DNA from: Zygnema cylindricum
Taxonomy: Eukaryota; Streptophyta; Zygnematophyceae; Zygnematales; Zygnemataceae
Direction: 5' to 3'
Length of the DNA: 64,000 nucleotides
Assembly: GCA_037447655.1 (NCBI GenBank)
Contig: JBBHKE010001418.1
Coordinates: 65,100-129,099 of the forward strand
Shown here: positions 37,779 to 49,391 of the stretch, piece after piece
Layout: each line of letters begins with the position of its first letter
Position numbering within the stretch: position 1 is the first letter of the stretch
Position numbers and translations under genes: made by a program
The notes under the pieces: model-generated
The model's input: only the letters and a program-made list of their open reading frames with translations
Told to the model about the DNA's origin: nothing
Database searches by the model: none

Positions 37779-40700
37779 TTATTTTCCATCAACCCAAAAA
37801 TCCGTTTTCGCGAAATCAGGACCCCCCTTCCCTCCTTGACCAACACTATTTTTAAGAGAATCTTGAATAGTTGTGCTCTCTCTCTCTCCCTCTCCTTTTC
37901 CCAAAATCCCAAGCCCCAAATTTCCCAACTGATGCAAAATACCTCTCCCTCCTCTTCCCTCCTGTTCACCCACAACCCCGTCTCCTCCTCCTACACCTCC
38001 TCCTCCTCCTCCTCCTCCTCCTACTTCTCCACCTCCTCCTCCTATTGCTTTTCTTGCCATGGGCATTTCCTCCCTTTGTGTTGTCCAAAACTCTAGTTGA
38101 GAGTCCCCCTCTCTCTCTCTCTCCCCACTCGTATTCTGAGAAGAATTGCAAATTGACGTAACTTGGACAAGAACCTCAAGACTCTGAAAAACATCCCTTT
38201 GAATAGTATAATTTCCAGGTCTAAGAGAAGAGTGAGAATTCGCACCTGCAAGAAAATCAAACAGTCAAAATATCAAAAAGATTCTTGACTATAAAAAGTA
38301 CATGAATCATGAACCGTGAACCATTGTTATCGTTAATAACACGAAATCGGTTTTTGCGGTTATTTTTTTTCCTTTGATGACAAAATATAGTCTTAATAAT
38401 ACTAATTGTTTTTCTTCTTATCTTTAATTTTTAAACGGTTAAAAACAATCTCGTCATTTGGAAATGAATTAGAGTTAATGACGCTAACATAAACCCCACA
38501 ATTTATAACTTAATCCCACAATTTAATTTCTTTACTTCAATGACGATTTAAGGTCCAAACTGTTATGATCTATCAAAACAGTTGTAACTTATCTGTTGTA
38601 ACTTTTTCATTAATGCAAAGTAGTTTGTGAGTTTCACTTCAATCGCGATACTCTCTGTTTGCGGCAACGGGATTTATTAATAATCTGTGACAACTTCCCT
38701 CTTTCTCACCATGCAACTTTTCTCGATTCTCAACAGCTAATTTGAAAATTCTATGAAGTCAATAAACTCAAATTTCCTTGTAGAATTCTGTGCTGCTATT
38801 CTACAGTCTCACCTTCCTTAGTCGGTACAGCAAAATAAAGACATACCAATATTGTTTAGTTTTATAGCTTATGCTTTGAATGATTCTTACAAAATGTCTC
38901 ATGCATTGCGGCTGAATACTTTCAATTTTTTTTTTTAGATTCAACGACGCAGGAATTGACAGTATCTAAAATTATAAATCCTTTGTTGACTTGCCCAGAC
39001 AAAAAAAGCATATCGTCTCTCCTAGCACCGACTATTATTTTGTGAAAAAATCAATGTAGAAAACTCTTTGTAAGAAATTTCTAAGAAACCCACTCATACT
39101 TGCACACATGATTTTTTTTTATACAATCGCAATTTTTATGCGAATTTCTTTTTCAGGAACCCAAATTTATTTGCACGCATGATTCCTATTAAAAAAAATT
39201 GTAACTTCCTGTAGAAACTGTAAGAGGATCAAGGGAGGAGTAAGAAAGAGGAGAGAAATAAGGGGGAGGATACTTTAGCTTACTCTTAAACTTTTGTGTT
39301 TGGGGCGAGTTTTGAGACTGACTGATTGGATTAAGGATCCTGGGAGTATCAAGGCCCCTTTCATTAAGGATTGGGGGTAAATCTTGCCTCGTCGGTTCAT
39401 AAGATAGCAAACATTCTTTTGAATCGATGAAGTTTTTCGCATCAAAGAATTTTTTTCTTTTACGGGCATCCTCAATGAGAGATTTCCACGTCGAATCCTC
39501 CGAGCCCAAAGTATGGGCATGTCCAACCACCCACAGAATATAGCGTGCCCTTGTCATAGCTACATTTAACCTGCAAGGAAAAGTAAATCCAAAGTTCTTT
39601 TTTATGTTTATGATAGTTTTTATCCCGTGTCTATGTTTATTATTATAGTTCCATTGTATTTTACTTTGTTTAACCATATTTTCGTAGTCATATCTTTCTG
39701 ATTGTTTCTATTTCATGCCTATGTTAATAGTCCTCCTTTCCTAGCATTTTATTGTATACTTTGCTAATTCATGTTTTTATAGATCTTTTCTATGCTTACG
39801 ATTGTTATTATTTCATGTCTATGTTAATCATTCTAGTTTCACTGCACCATTCTTTACCTTGTTTATTCATGTTGTTTTCGTCCAAAACATTTCAACTTCA
39901 AGAATAAGTAACGGTTTTTTGGAGGTATAGTTATTGGGAGGAATGCAGTTATGGTAGACTGAACCAAAAATGCCACTATAAGGTGAACTGGAGATGAGAT
40001 GTGGAAGATTATTTATTAAAGCAAAGACTGGAGCATTGGATTTGGAAAAACATTCGATTAAGTCTGGAAACATGCCCAATTTGATTCAGAAGTTACAAAG
40101 GACTCCTTCAAAATATGCTTAATTGGCCCGTCCAAGCCAATTTCATAGTTCTCACAAATGATTTATTATAGCATGTTACTTTTTCTAATCCAGTAAGCAA
40201 GTCCGACTTAGATGTTTCAACATGCATATTCCACTTATTTTTTTCTTGGTCATCCTGTGGTACTTAACGACCAAATTGCCGGTAACATGACCAAAATTTG
40301 ACAAAAAATTTATCAAAAGGTGACCAAAAAGACGACCAAGACGTTATCAAAGACATCTAAAGAGAAAATATGCCGAAGGACCGAAGAACAAACACACCTC
40401 CTCGTATCTTTTAAAAACCCGATCTGTCCGTTTGCTCTGACTGCGGAAAAAATGATGACGTCACATTCACGGCCTTGAAATCCATCGACAGAAGATATTT
40501 CCAATTTCACATTATTTTTTGTGAAGGACCCAAACGAGTTCACTTGGGCCTTATTTCCGCCACTTGGCCTGTGTACGGAGTTATGACTCCAACCGAATTA
40601 TTTGAAATTTCATCCGCTGCAAGAATAGAAATCAAAGGAGTTATTCACTGCAATCATAAAAATCAAAAAAAAATATACTCATCACAATCATAAGACTCAA

Positions 40701-41547
40701 AAAAAAATTACTCACCGCAATCATAAAACTAAAAAAAAATTACTCTCCTCAATCATAAAACTTTAAAGATTCATCCATGATCAATTCTCAGCATTCATCC
40801 CGTTCACTGGAAAGAACATTCCAAAAAATATGGACGAATTACAACAACGAAAAACGAAAAAATTGTTGCATAGGTGTGCATGACACACTTCATATTGCCC
40901 CGATACACACTAATTTCTCGTAGTGCAAATCTGTTCAAGGCAAGAATTAAAAAAATATCAAAAAAATGTCCGCTTGCCTGAACAGATGAGCTTTTGGAGG
41001 AGTTGACGGACAGCCATGGCTTCCTTCTTGTTGACCCAGCTCGTTTCTCCTCCATTCCCTCTCTCAAGTCCATGAAGGCATACGAAGGACAATTATTTTT
41101 AATAACATAGCTTCGATCCAAATCATTGCCGCCATTTTTTAGGGTTCCGTCGTAAAATTGACCCGATGGCCATCGACTGATGGAGGGATGCATGCGGTAC
41201 TGGATTCCGAGAATTTTGGATTTATATCCATTTTCTTGGAGGCGGTCGAACAAGCTCCGGTCGTATTTGCAGGATTTGGCAACCTACGTAAAAGACAAAA
41301 CAGAGACATTGTAAGTCAGTTAGTGAAAAAAAAAAAAAAAAAAAGAGATTGCAAGCTCGTAACCCTAGAAAAGGAAAGAGAAATCGGAGAAAAAGATGAG
41401 AGATGGCACAGAGGAGAGTCATGGCAAAGAGTGTCTTTTTTTTTTGGAAAGCAAAGAATAAGAGAAAAGTGAAGGTGAAGAATACAAGAGAAGCATAGGA
41501 GAGAGAATGCTTTTGACTTTATAACCAGTGTAACCAGTATTGTCCAG

Positions 41548-41758
41548 TACACCGTGAATCGCTATTAGCGTCAATGTTTTTTTGCCACTTAAAACATCTT
41601 TTCTCCGTACACACTTTTATGATTATGGATCTGACGGTTGCGATTGAAAGGTATCATTCTCAGCGTCGGTCTCAAAGTGAAATCCAACAAATGTGTACGG
41701 AGAAAAGATGTTTTAAGTGGCGAAAAAAATATTGACACTAATAGCGATTCAAGGTGTA
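41548..41758. mobile_element. TA-flanked MITE in a helicase intron, CACCGTGAATCG type
   Basis: Left end CACCGTGAATCGCTATTAGC, right end CTAATAGCGATTCAAGGTG, TA on both sides. The interior has GTGTACGGAGAAAAGATG and the TTTTAAGTGGCGAAAAAAA block shared with 6998-7210. Confidence 0.85.
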
Positions 41759-42621
41759 CTGTATTGTCCCAGACTTCCAGTCAATACCCACAAGGATTGC
41801 AAGGCGTGTACGAATAGTACTAAGAGTCTCCGTACACTGGCAATAAATTTACTTGAACCGACGTGTATCAAGTATCAACTTTTAGTGCGGATATTTTTAT
41901 CCATGTTTTCCCGTGCACACATGTCCGAAAATTGATTAAAGACCGCAGGTGAGAATAACAACTTTCATCACGGCCGTCGGATCAACAATTTAAGAATCAT
42001 GCACGTCTAATGTACAGCACTGAAAATAAAATACGAACCAAGGTACAACTAGAATGCACGTTTCACCAATTACGCAACTGCAAGTGTACTTCAATTTTAA
42101 ATCATATGAAACAAATAAACATCAAAGCGTAGAATGCGCGGTCGCACCTGACTGAAAACCGTCGCTGGCAACTGTTTCGGATCTCCGACAAGCATGACGT
42201 GACGGATTCCGGGAAGACGAAGGGCAATGACAGTCTCAGCCTCAACCAGTTGACAAGCTTCATCAATAAGAAGCAATTGGAAAGGAGCAGCATTTTTTAC
42301 AACATGCTTTCCGGACGAAGAAACAGTACACAGCAACAACATGCAGTTTTTAACACATAAATCCGCAATAAGGCTCATTGAAGGCTGATTTCCGATGCCA
42401 GCAATAAAAAATCCAGGTTTCTTCTTCAAAATGTCTAAGAGACTTTCTTTTGGCTCAAGTAATCTACGATTCGAGCTAGCTTTCACTGAATTTTCCAAAA
42501 GAGGAAGAATTCGGAGAATCTCTTCAATTCCAGTCCAACAATTTGTCTTTAGTGATGAGCTCGGCAAATCATTGCATAAAACTTTGCCAGAAATTTCTAT
42601 TTTCTTTACCAGAGACAAGAA

Positions 42622-43099
42622 TATTGGAGGTGGATTGGCGGAAGCCATGAAATTGTACACAAGAGAAAGATCAATGCATTGGAGAGAGGAATTGATTTGT
42701 ATTTGGGATGATTTCATTAAGTGAGAAGAGTCACTTATATACAAAAATATACAGTGTTAATTACTGTGGAGTCTAAACGTTCTACGCTACACTGGAACAA
42801 AGGGTCTTAGTCTAGATTCTAATAAATGTATATAAGACAAAAGAAAGACTGGACCGAAGGTCAAAAGACTAGACCGACGGTCAAAGGACTTTGTACGTAG
42901 AAAAGACTAGACCGACGTATGTAATAAAAAGTACAAAAGACTAGACCGTCGTAAAGAAATACGGACAGGACCAAAAGTAAGTCGAACAAATATGACGGCA
43001 AGACTTGACTCACGTAGGAAATGAAAAGTACGAGCAAGACCACCAACACATATAATGTAAAGGTACAAAAGTGAACTTGACGCTAAATGACCCTTAACA
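42622..43099 (-). mobile_element. Additional copia LTR (478 bp)
   Basis: Same 478-bp length as, and close in sequence to, the LTRs at 43159-43636 and 49473-49950. On the minus strand it starts TGTTAAGGGTC and ends CCTCCAATA. It lies 59 bp from the 3' LTR of the full element. No 5-bp target duplication was found around it alone or in combination with the other LTRs. Confidence 0.9.
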
Positions 43100-43688
43100 A
43101 TTTCTACAATTTTCTGGCATATCTGTTTCCATAGCATATTGGAGGTGTTTACATAGCATATTGGAGGTGGATTGGCGGAAGCCGTGAAATTGTACACAAG
43201 AGAAAGATCAATGCATTTGAGAGAGAAATTGATTTGTATTTGGGATGATTTCATTAAGTGAGAAGAGTCACTTATATAGAAAAATATACAGTGCTAATTA
43301 CTGTGGAGTCTAAACGTTCTACGCTACACGGTAACAAAGGGTCTTACTCTAGATTCAAATAAATGTATATAAGACAAAAGAAAGACTGGACCGACGGTCA
43401 AAAGACTTGACCGACGGTGAAAGGACTTTGTACGTTGAAAAGACTAGACCGACGTATGTAATAAAAAGTACAGAAGACTAGACCGTCGTAAAGAAGTACG
43501 GACAGGACCAAAAGTAAGTCGAACAAATATGACGGCAAGACTTGACTGACGTAGGAAATGAAAAGTACGGACAAGACCACCGACACATATAATGTAAAGG
43601 TACAAAAGTGAACTTGACGCTAAATGACCCTTAACACCCCCCCTCAAGCGAAAACTAGAAATTAGATTGAGATGTAAACAAAGGAAAT

Positions 43689-45756
43689 TTAGACAAGAGT
43701 AAAAGGAAGACGAAGTCCAGAGGAGAGGTGGTGCTGCTCAAAGTGAGGGCGATGAAGAGCCTTGGTGAGATAATCGGCCACTTGGTCGGCGGATTTGACA
43801 TAAAAAAAATGAAGAGTGCCATCTTCGACCCGCTCCCGAGAGTAATGGTACTGAATGTCGATGTGCTTCGTCTGTTTGTGGTGAACAGGATTGCGGATCA
43901 AAGCAAGGGCTCCTTGAGAATCGGAAAAAATAGGAGTTGGGGCTGAAAGGAGAAACCCAAGATTGGAAAGCACGGTCCGAAGCCAAACAACTTCTTTGGC
44001 GGCGTGAGAAGCGGCCATATATTACGCCTCAGTGCTAGAGCATGCCGTGGTAGGGTGCTTTCTGCATGACCAAGAGATAAGACCATTGCCCAAAAAGAAG
44101 CACGAGCCAAAGGTGGAACGGCGAGAAAGCTCATCTTGGGCCCAATCTGAATCAACAAAACCCGTAAGAGCACTGGAGCCAGCGGAAAAATATGTGAGAC
44201 AAAGAGTTTTAGTGCCCTGTAGATAACGAAAGACAGGTTTGGCCGCGGCAAGATGATCAAGAGAAGGGCATTGAAGGAATTGACTGAGTTTAGTGACAGC
44301 TGTGGCAATGTCAGGGCAAGTAGTCTGCATGGCGTACATAAGGGCCCCGACCATCGAGCGGTAAGTGGCATGGAGGGAGGGGGAGAGAAGAGAGTCAGTG
44401 GAAGGGAGGAGAGGGGCATTGGCATCTAAAAGAGTGGAAAGGGAGGAGCACTCTACCATGCCAAAGCGTTCCAAATGAACATAGATAAAGGTCTCCTGAG
44501 AGAGAGAGAGGGTGCGAGTCAAGCGATTACGAGAAACTTGTATGCCCAAATAATAAGTGAGCTCACCTAGATCGGCCATGTCAAAATGGGCCTGAAGGAG
44601 AGATTTGACAGTGGAGATTTCAGAGAGGGAAGGACCAACAAGAAGGAGATCGTCAACAAAGATGGCAACAATGATCAAGGAGGTGCCAAAGCCACGAGAG
44701 TAAATGTGAAATCGGCATCAATTCGAGTAAATCCTTCTTTCCGCAAAATAGCATCTATGGTATGGTTCCAGACACGGGGGGATTGCTTTAATCCATAGAT
44801 TGTTTTAATGATATGGCAAACCACATGTTCAGATCCAAGGGAAATATAGCCTTCAGGCTGATGCATGTAAATGTCCTTGGACAAGATCCCATTTATTAGG
44901 CATTTTTAACATCCATCTGATGAACATGAAAATCATGTTCAACAGCTAAAGCACGTAAAGTGGGGATAGAGGTTAACCGGGCAACAAGAACAAAGGTTTC
45001 AGTGAAATCTATACCTTCGATTTGGGAAAAGCGCTTCGCCACCAAGCGAGCTTTGTATTTGTCCACGGATCCATCCGCTTTTTGTTTTACACGGAAGACC
45101 CATTTTGAACCGATTGCCATTCTTCCATGGGGAAGGGGAACAAGGTTCCATGTTTTGTTGGAAAGTAAGGCATTGAATTCAGCATCAGCGGCAGTTTTCC
45201 AAAGGGGGGCATAGGGTCGTTGTAGGGCAGCCTTGAGTGAGAGAGGGGTTGAAATAAGAGAGGCAGAGGCCCCAATCGAGTAAGCGTAAGCTAGAGAGGC
45301 GTGGCCTATGGAAGTAATAAGCCAAGAGGGGGGAACTCTAGAGCGTGCGGGGTTTTGGTGACGTAAAGGAGAGGGGTCAAAAAGAGGGGAAGGCACAAGA
45401 TCAAGAAGTGAAGGCTCAAGAGGAGCAAAAGGCCCAAGAAGAGGTGTGTGGGAAAAAATTGTGGGAGAAAGATTGTCAAAAAGCAGATCATCTTGGGAAA
45501 GAGAGGGAGAGGAGGAATTATCTTCACAATTTGTGACAGGATGAAGAGGAAGGGTAGCTGAGTGGCTGGCAAGAGTGATGGGAGCAATCGGGAAAACAAA
45601 GGGGGTAGGAGAAGATGGAGGAGGAGGGAGACTTGAAGATGATGAGGGGGAAAATATGGGAGGATTAAGAGGAGACGGGTAGGAAGGTGTAAGGTGGGTG
45701 AATTCATATGGTTGAATAGATTTAAGGGGGAGGTTTGTGTTGTTTTTGAAAAGTTA
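43689..45756 (-). pseudogene. copia pol, second half: RT and RNase H
   Basis: From 45756 downward there is a Ser/Pro-rich linker, then RT with GSKWVFRVKQKADGSVDKYK, FHVHQMDVKNA, YGLKQSPRVWN and IFVDDLLLVG, the catalytic Asp pair. RNase H follows, with DSDWAQDELSRRST, then SSTEA, a stop, and YMAASHAAKEVVWL, ending with HIDIQYHYSRERVEDG. The stop at 44019-44021 replaces the usually conserved Glu of the TEAEYMA motif, an active-site residue, so one nonsense change both truncates and would inactivate RNase H. A further frame change lies near 44890, and another near 44680. Confidence 0.85.
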
Positions 45757-46945
45757 GTTTCGTGCGAGCACGGCGTTTCGTGCGTACGCGATGTTTCGTG
45801 CGTACGCATTTACGTGATATACTGTGGAGGTTCGAAAGGATTCGCAGATTGGGGGAGTAAATGTACGAAGAAATTTAAATGTACGTGAAGGACTAATTGA
45901 GTGGCGCGGAATGCGCAATTTAAATGGACGGCGGATCGCGAAGCGATCCGATTTGAAATATTCGAAGTATTTGAAAATGTACGCCAGCCGTACAAATCAA
46001 AATGCGACAGGTGTACTTATTTTTGGCAGGCGCATTTATGACGAGGAACAAAATTGCGGTACGGACAATTTCTGATGGTTTGACGAGGTTTCGACAAGTG
46101 GAATTTTTGTTTGGTTTTTGTGTCCACGCGGCACGACATCGACGGTGCCAAATAAAAGTTACGGACGGCGGACAAAGGCCGCCGATATTTCCAAGGGATC
46201 ATATTGTTTGATGACGTGTTAATTAGGTGGACCGTACATATACGATGTCGGCACTACGTGGATTTATCTGCAAATGACTAAGCAAGTTGTCGCTTATGAC
46301 GCGTATTTTGCGGACGCGTCGGTGTAAATATTTGGAGCAACAATGTTTTGTCTTTTGCGTATTAATAAATTAGTGTTGAATATGACAGGTTTTATTTACG
46401 TGATCATTTAGGGTTTAGACAGTTTAATTTGTGTGTCTTTATTTGTCGTTTATGCAGACAAGTGTACGCTTACGATTGCTTGACTTTCAGGTGTACGCTT
46501 ACGATTAATTGATTCTTAGTATGTTATTATGGATATATATAGGAATGAGCTTGGTTAGGAATTAATATCAATGCTGGTTAGTAAAGTGGGGACCGAAGAT
46601 GTAGACTTTTAGGGTTATCGATTAGGTCATGCACTTTGAATGATATAATGATTATCTAATTATACTTTGATTATACTTTTGTTTATATGAAATGCATTTG
46701 TCTTTAATATTTATTTATGTTGTTTTATATATGTTTGATATGCATTGTTTATGCATTTGTCCTAGGGTTTGTTTATGTCGATTATTCCATCAAACCTTAG
46801 ATGTTGTCATAGGGTTTACTTATGTTGATTATTCCATGAAACCCTAAATGTTGTTGTATGTTAAATGGAGGATGCATTTCAAATGATTGTTCGTCGACCT
46901 ATTTTTGCTTAGCTTCTTGCATGATAGTTTGGGTCGCTTCTGCGG
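45757..46945. mobile_element. Insertion of about 1.2 kb inside copia pol
   Basis: Sequence between the end of the integrase ORF and the linker before RT that does not belong to a copia element. It begins with three TTTCGTGCG-type repeats (45759-45810), has a GATCGCGAAGCGATC palindrome (45936-45950), and ends with two imperfect direct repeats of TAGGGTTT.TTATGT.GATTATTCCAT (46763-46856). No protein or clear TIR was seen, and its exact edges are uncertain by about 15 bp. Confidence 0.6.
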
Positions 46946-46951
46946 TCTATT

Positions 46952-47960
46952 TTAGACCAAAGAACAACAGTTTGGGGGAAGAGGGTCATAGAGGGTGAGG
47001 GAAGGAAAGTCGGATAATGGGGGAAAAGGGGAAGGGAAGGGCATAGGAGACAAGGTTTGGAGAACTGGCGTTTCGTTGAAAATTACTTCTCTGGTGGTGA
47101 TGACGCGATGCTGAGAAGGACTCCAGATGCGGTACGCTTTCGAATTTGAAGCGTACCCAACGAAAATGGCACGAAATGCGCGAGCGCCCAATTTGCAGTC
47201 CGATTGGAGGAGGTCTTTATACCACGCTTCACAACTAAAGATTTTAAGGTGACGTATATCAGGTTTGACAGAGGACCATGCTTCCATTGGAGTAGATTTT
47301 GGTAAAGCATTAGTGTGACAAAGATTGCGTGAGTAATTTGCGCAAACGACAGCTTCTGCCCAAAACTCATAAGGCAAATTTGCAAAGTACAGCATAGAGC
47401 GTGACATGTCATGTAATATTCGATTGTACCTTTCTGCAATGCCGTTTTGTTGTGGCGTCCGAGGCGCCGTTAAATGACCTGAGATTCCATGTTGCATGAG
47501 AAATTCAAAAAACTGATTAGACAAAAAATTGCCTTCGTTGTCACTGCGCAAGACCTTTATTCGTTTGTTGTGAAAATTTTCTGCCAATGCCTTAAATTCC
47601 TGAAATAATTCCTGAAATCGGGCAAAACGTCATATTTATGACAGATTGGATACACGTGTGAAAAACGAGTGGCGTGGTCAATGAAAGTGACAAAATAAAG
47701 GGATCCACTGTAGCTAAGCGTGCGCATGGGTCCACACACGTCCGTATGTAGAAGTGCAAGTGGTTCAGTGATGTCGATAGTGCTAGTGGGAAATGAGTGA
47801 CGCGGCATTTTTCCTTGCACGCAACTGTGACAAAATTCCAAAGATTTGTTAGAGAATGAATTTAGTCCAGTTACAAGATTTGGTAAAGTACTCAATCTTT
47901 CGCTATTTAAATGACCATATCTTAAATGCCAAAGTGGAAAACTTTCGACGCTAGCACTTC
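46952..47960 (-). pseudogene. copia integrase
   Basis: On the minus strand the His/Cys finger comes first (LWHLRYGHLN ... CHSCVQGKMP). The catalytic core follows: HTDVCGPMRTLSYSGSLYFV, then LRSDNEGNFLS, then TPQQNGIAERYN, giving the D, D, E triad. MSRSMLYFANLPYEFWAEAV and a C-terminal part with GYASNSKAYRIW come after. The frame breaks once near 47590 between the first and second catalytic Asp. The enzyme would insert the cDNA into the genome. The ORF stops at 46952 at the insertion. Confidence 0.85.
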
Positions 47961-47997
47961 AAGCAAATATCTTTGGCGTACTATAGGATTGTAGGAC

Positions 47998-48507
47998 CTA
48001 TATAAAATCTCTTGCTACTCCAAAACCTACAGTACTATTGTCTTTTCTATCAAAAAACGTTACTCTATCATTATTAAATTCAACTTTTAAGCCGTCAGAA
48101 GTGGCGACTTTGACACAAAATAAATTCCTAGCTAGACCAAGAACAAAGAGTACGTTTCGAATGTGAATAGACACATTAGGGACGTTGACGTTGCCAAAAT
48201 GAGTAGCCAACAGAATGCGGTCGTCGCCTAAACGAATCTGTATAGGAGATGATAGAGGAGAAAGGTGAGTGAACCAATCAGATCGTGGTGAAAGGTGGTG
48301 ACTTGCACCACTATCTATTAGCCTATTGACAGGGGTTTGAGATAGAAAAGCATACCCTTGTGGAAATTGAGTATCTGGAGTGACAGAATTTGGGATATGA
48401 TGGGCAACATTCCCATATCCAAATTCTGGTGAGGGAGGGAGGACAAAAGGGGAAGTTGTTGGAGTGGGATAATTAGAAGGAAAAGTGGGGAGAAAGCGGT
48501 CGACCAA
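47998..48507 (-). pseudogene. copia aspartic protease region
   Basis: NRLIDSGASHHLSPRSDWF is the protease active-site motif (D-S-G) in its copia form. Then comes IRLGDDRILLATHFGNVNV, the flap-like part, and NVLFVLGLARNLFCVK, the link to the integrase N-terminus. This enzyme would cut the gag-pol precursor. The frame overlaps the end of gag in another frame. Confidence 0.8.
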
Positions 48508-49391
48508 GGGAGGTTAACGGGGTTTGAAGAGTCATAGTGCGCTGCGGCGTTAGAAGATTGTGGAAGGGATGGAGAAGGGGAATAATGGTGAGGATAAGAA
48601 AAATTTGGAGGGAAAGAAATGTTTGGAGGGAGTGGGGGGGTGGGAAGAACAGGTGGGTTGACATGGGCAGGGTTGGCATTCCCTCCAGATTTAGGGGGAT
48701 TGGAAGCCTCGGCTGCTTTCCGCCTCGCCAATTTTTGATTGTCTTCAACGGAATGTCCTTTTGTTTTGCAGTAGGCGCAAAACAAACGGTGCACCCCCCT
48801 AGAGTTAGTCTTCTGATTTTGGGCAATAAAGGCATTTGTATTAGAGAGATTTGGAGCAAAAAAAGAGAGAAGTTTTGTCTCTTCATGCAAAAGTTTGCTA
48901 CAAAGTGAGTGAAAGGGAATGGATTGGTCTAGATTGTCAAACGAGGAAATGAAAGGGGAAAAGGTTTCAGGGAGTCCTCCCAAAAGGGTTGAAGAGAGGT
49001 CCTCGTCGGAAAGATGCACACCTATCATGATGCATTTTCCGGCCGACAATTCGACTGTGCTAATCCAATCCTACATAGATTCCGACGGCTTTTTCATGGA
49101 GTTAAACGTTTGTTTTTGAATTCGGCGAGCGGCCCATCCGGTTTGAATGTAAGCTGCTTGAAGACGACTCCAAGCCTCGGCGGAAGAGGAGGCGCCGCGA
49201 ATAAGACGAGTGTGCTCGGTAGTAAGTGACATCACTAGACGAGCGTGCGCATCCTCATCCATTTGTTTCCATGTAGCTATTGCCAACTCTTTGGTAGCTT
49301 TTTTTGCTGGTGTATCAGTAGAGGAAAGGATAGGAGGTTTTGAAATTCCTATAAAATGGTCCCAAATCTTCTCGTGTTTGAAATAATGCAT
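48318..49391 (-). pseudogene. copia gag
   Basis: From 49391 downward, WKQMDEDAHARLVMSLTTEH and SAEAWSRLQAAY are the plant copia gag (UBN2-type) core. The frame changes near 49060, then LLGGLPETFSPFISSF and the zinc knuckle CAYCKTKGHSVED follow. The knuckle lacks its last Cys (C-x2-C-x4-H, then Asp), so RNA binding is probably lost. A Pro/Ser-rich tail leads to the protease. Confidence 0.8.

Noticed and set aside
39867-40079. Minus-strand 70-aa frame in a helicase intron, also partly present in the paralogue
   Set aside because: Motif V and VI exons join directly across it (AGG codon split by the intron), and the paralogue copy has a stop, so it is intronic.
42622-43099. Solo LTR formed by normal recombination
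   Set aside because: No 5-bp target duplication flanks it (AAGAA against ATTTC), so I report it only as an extra LTR.
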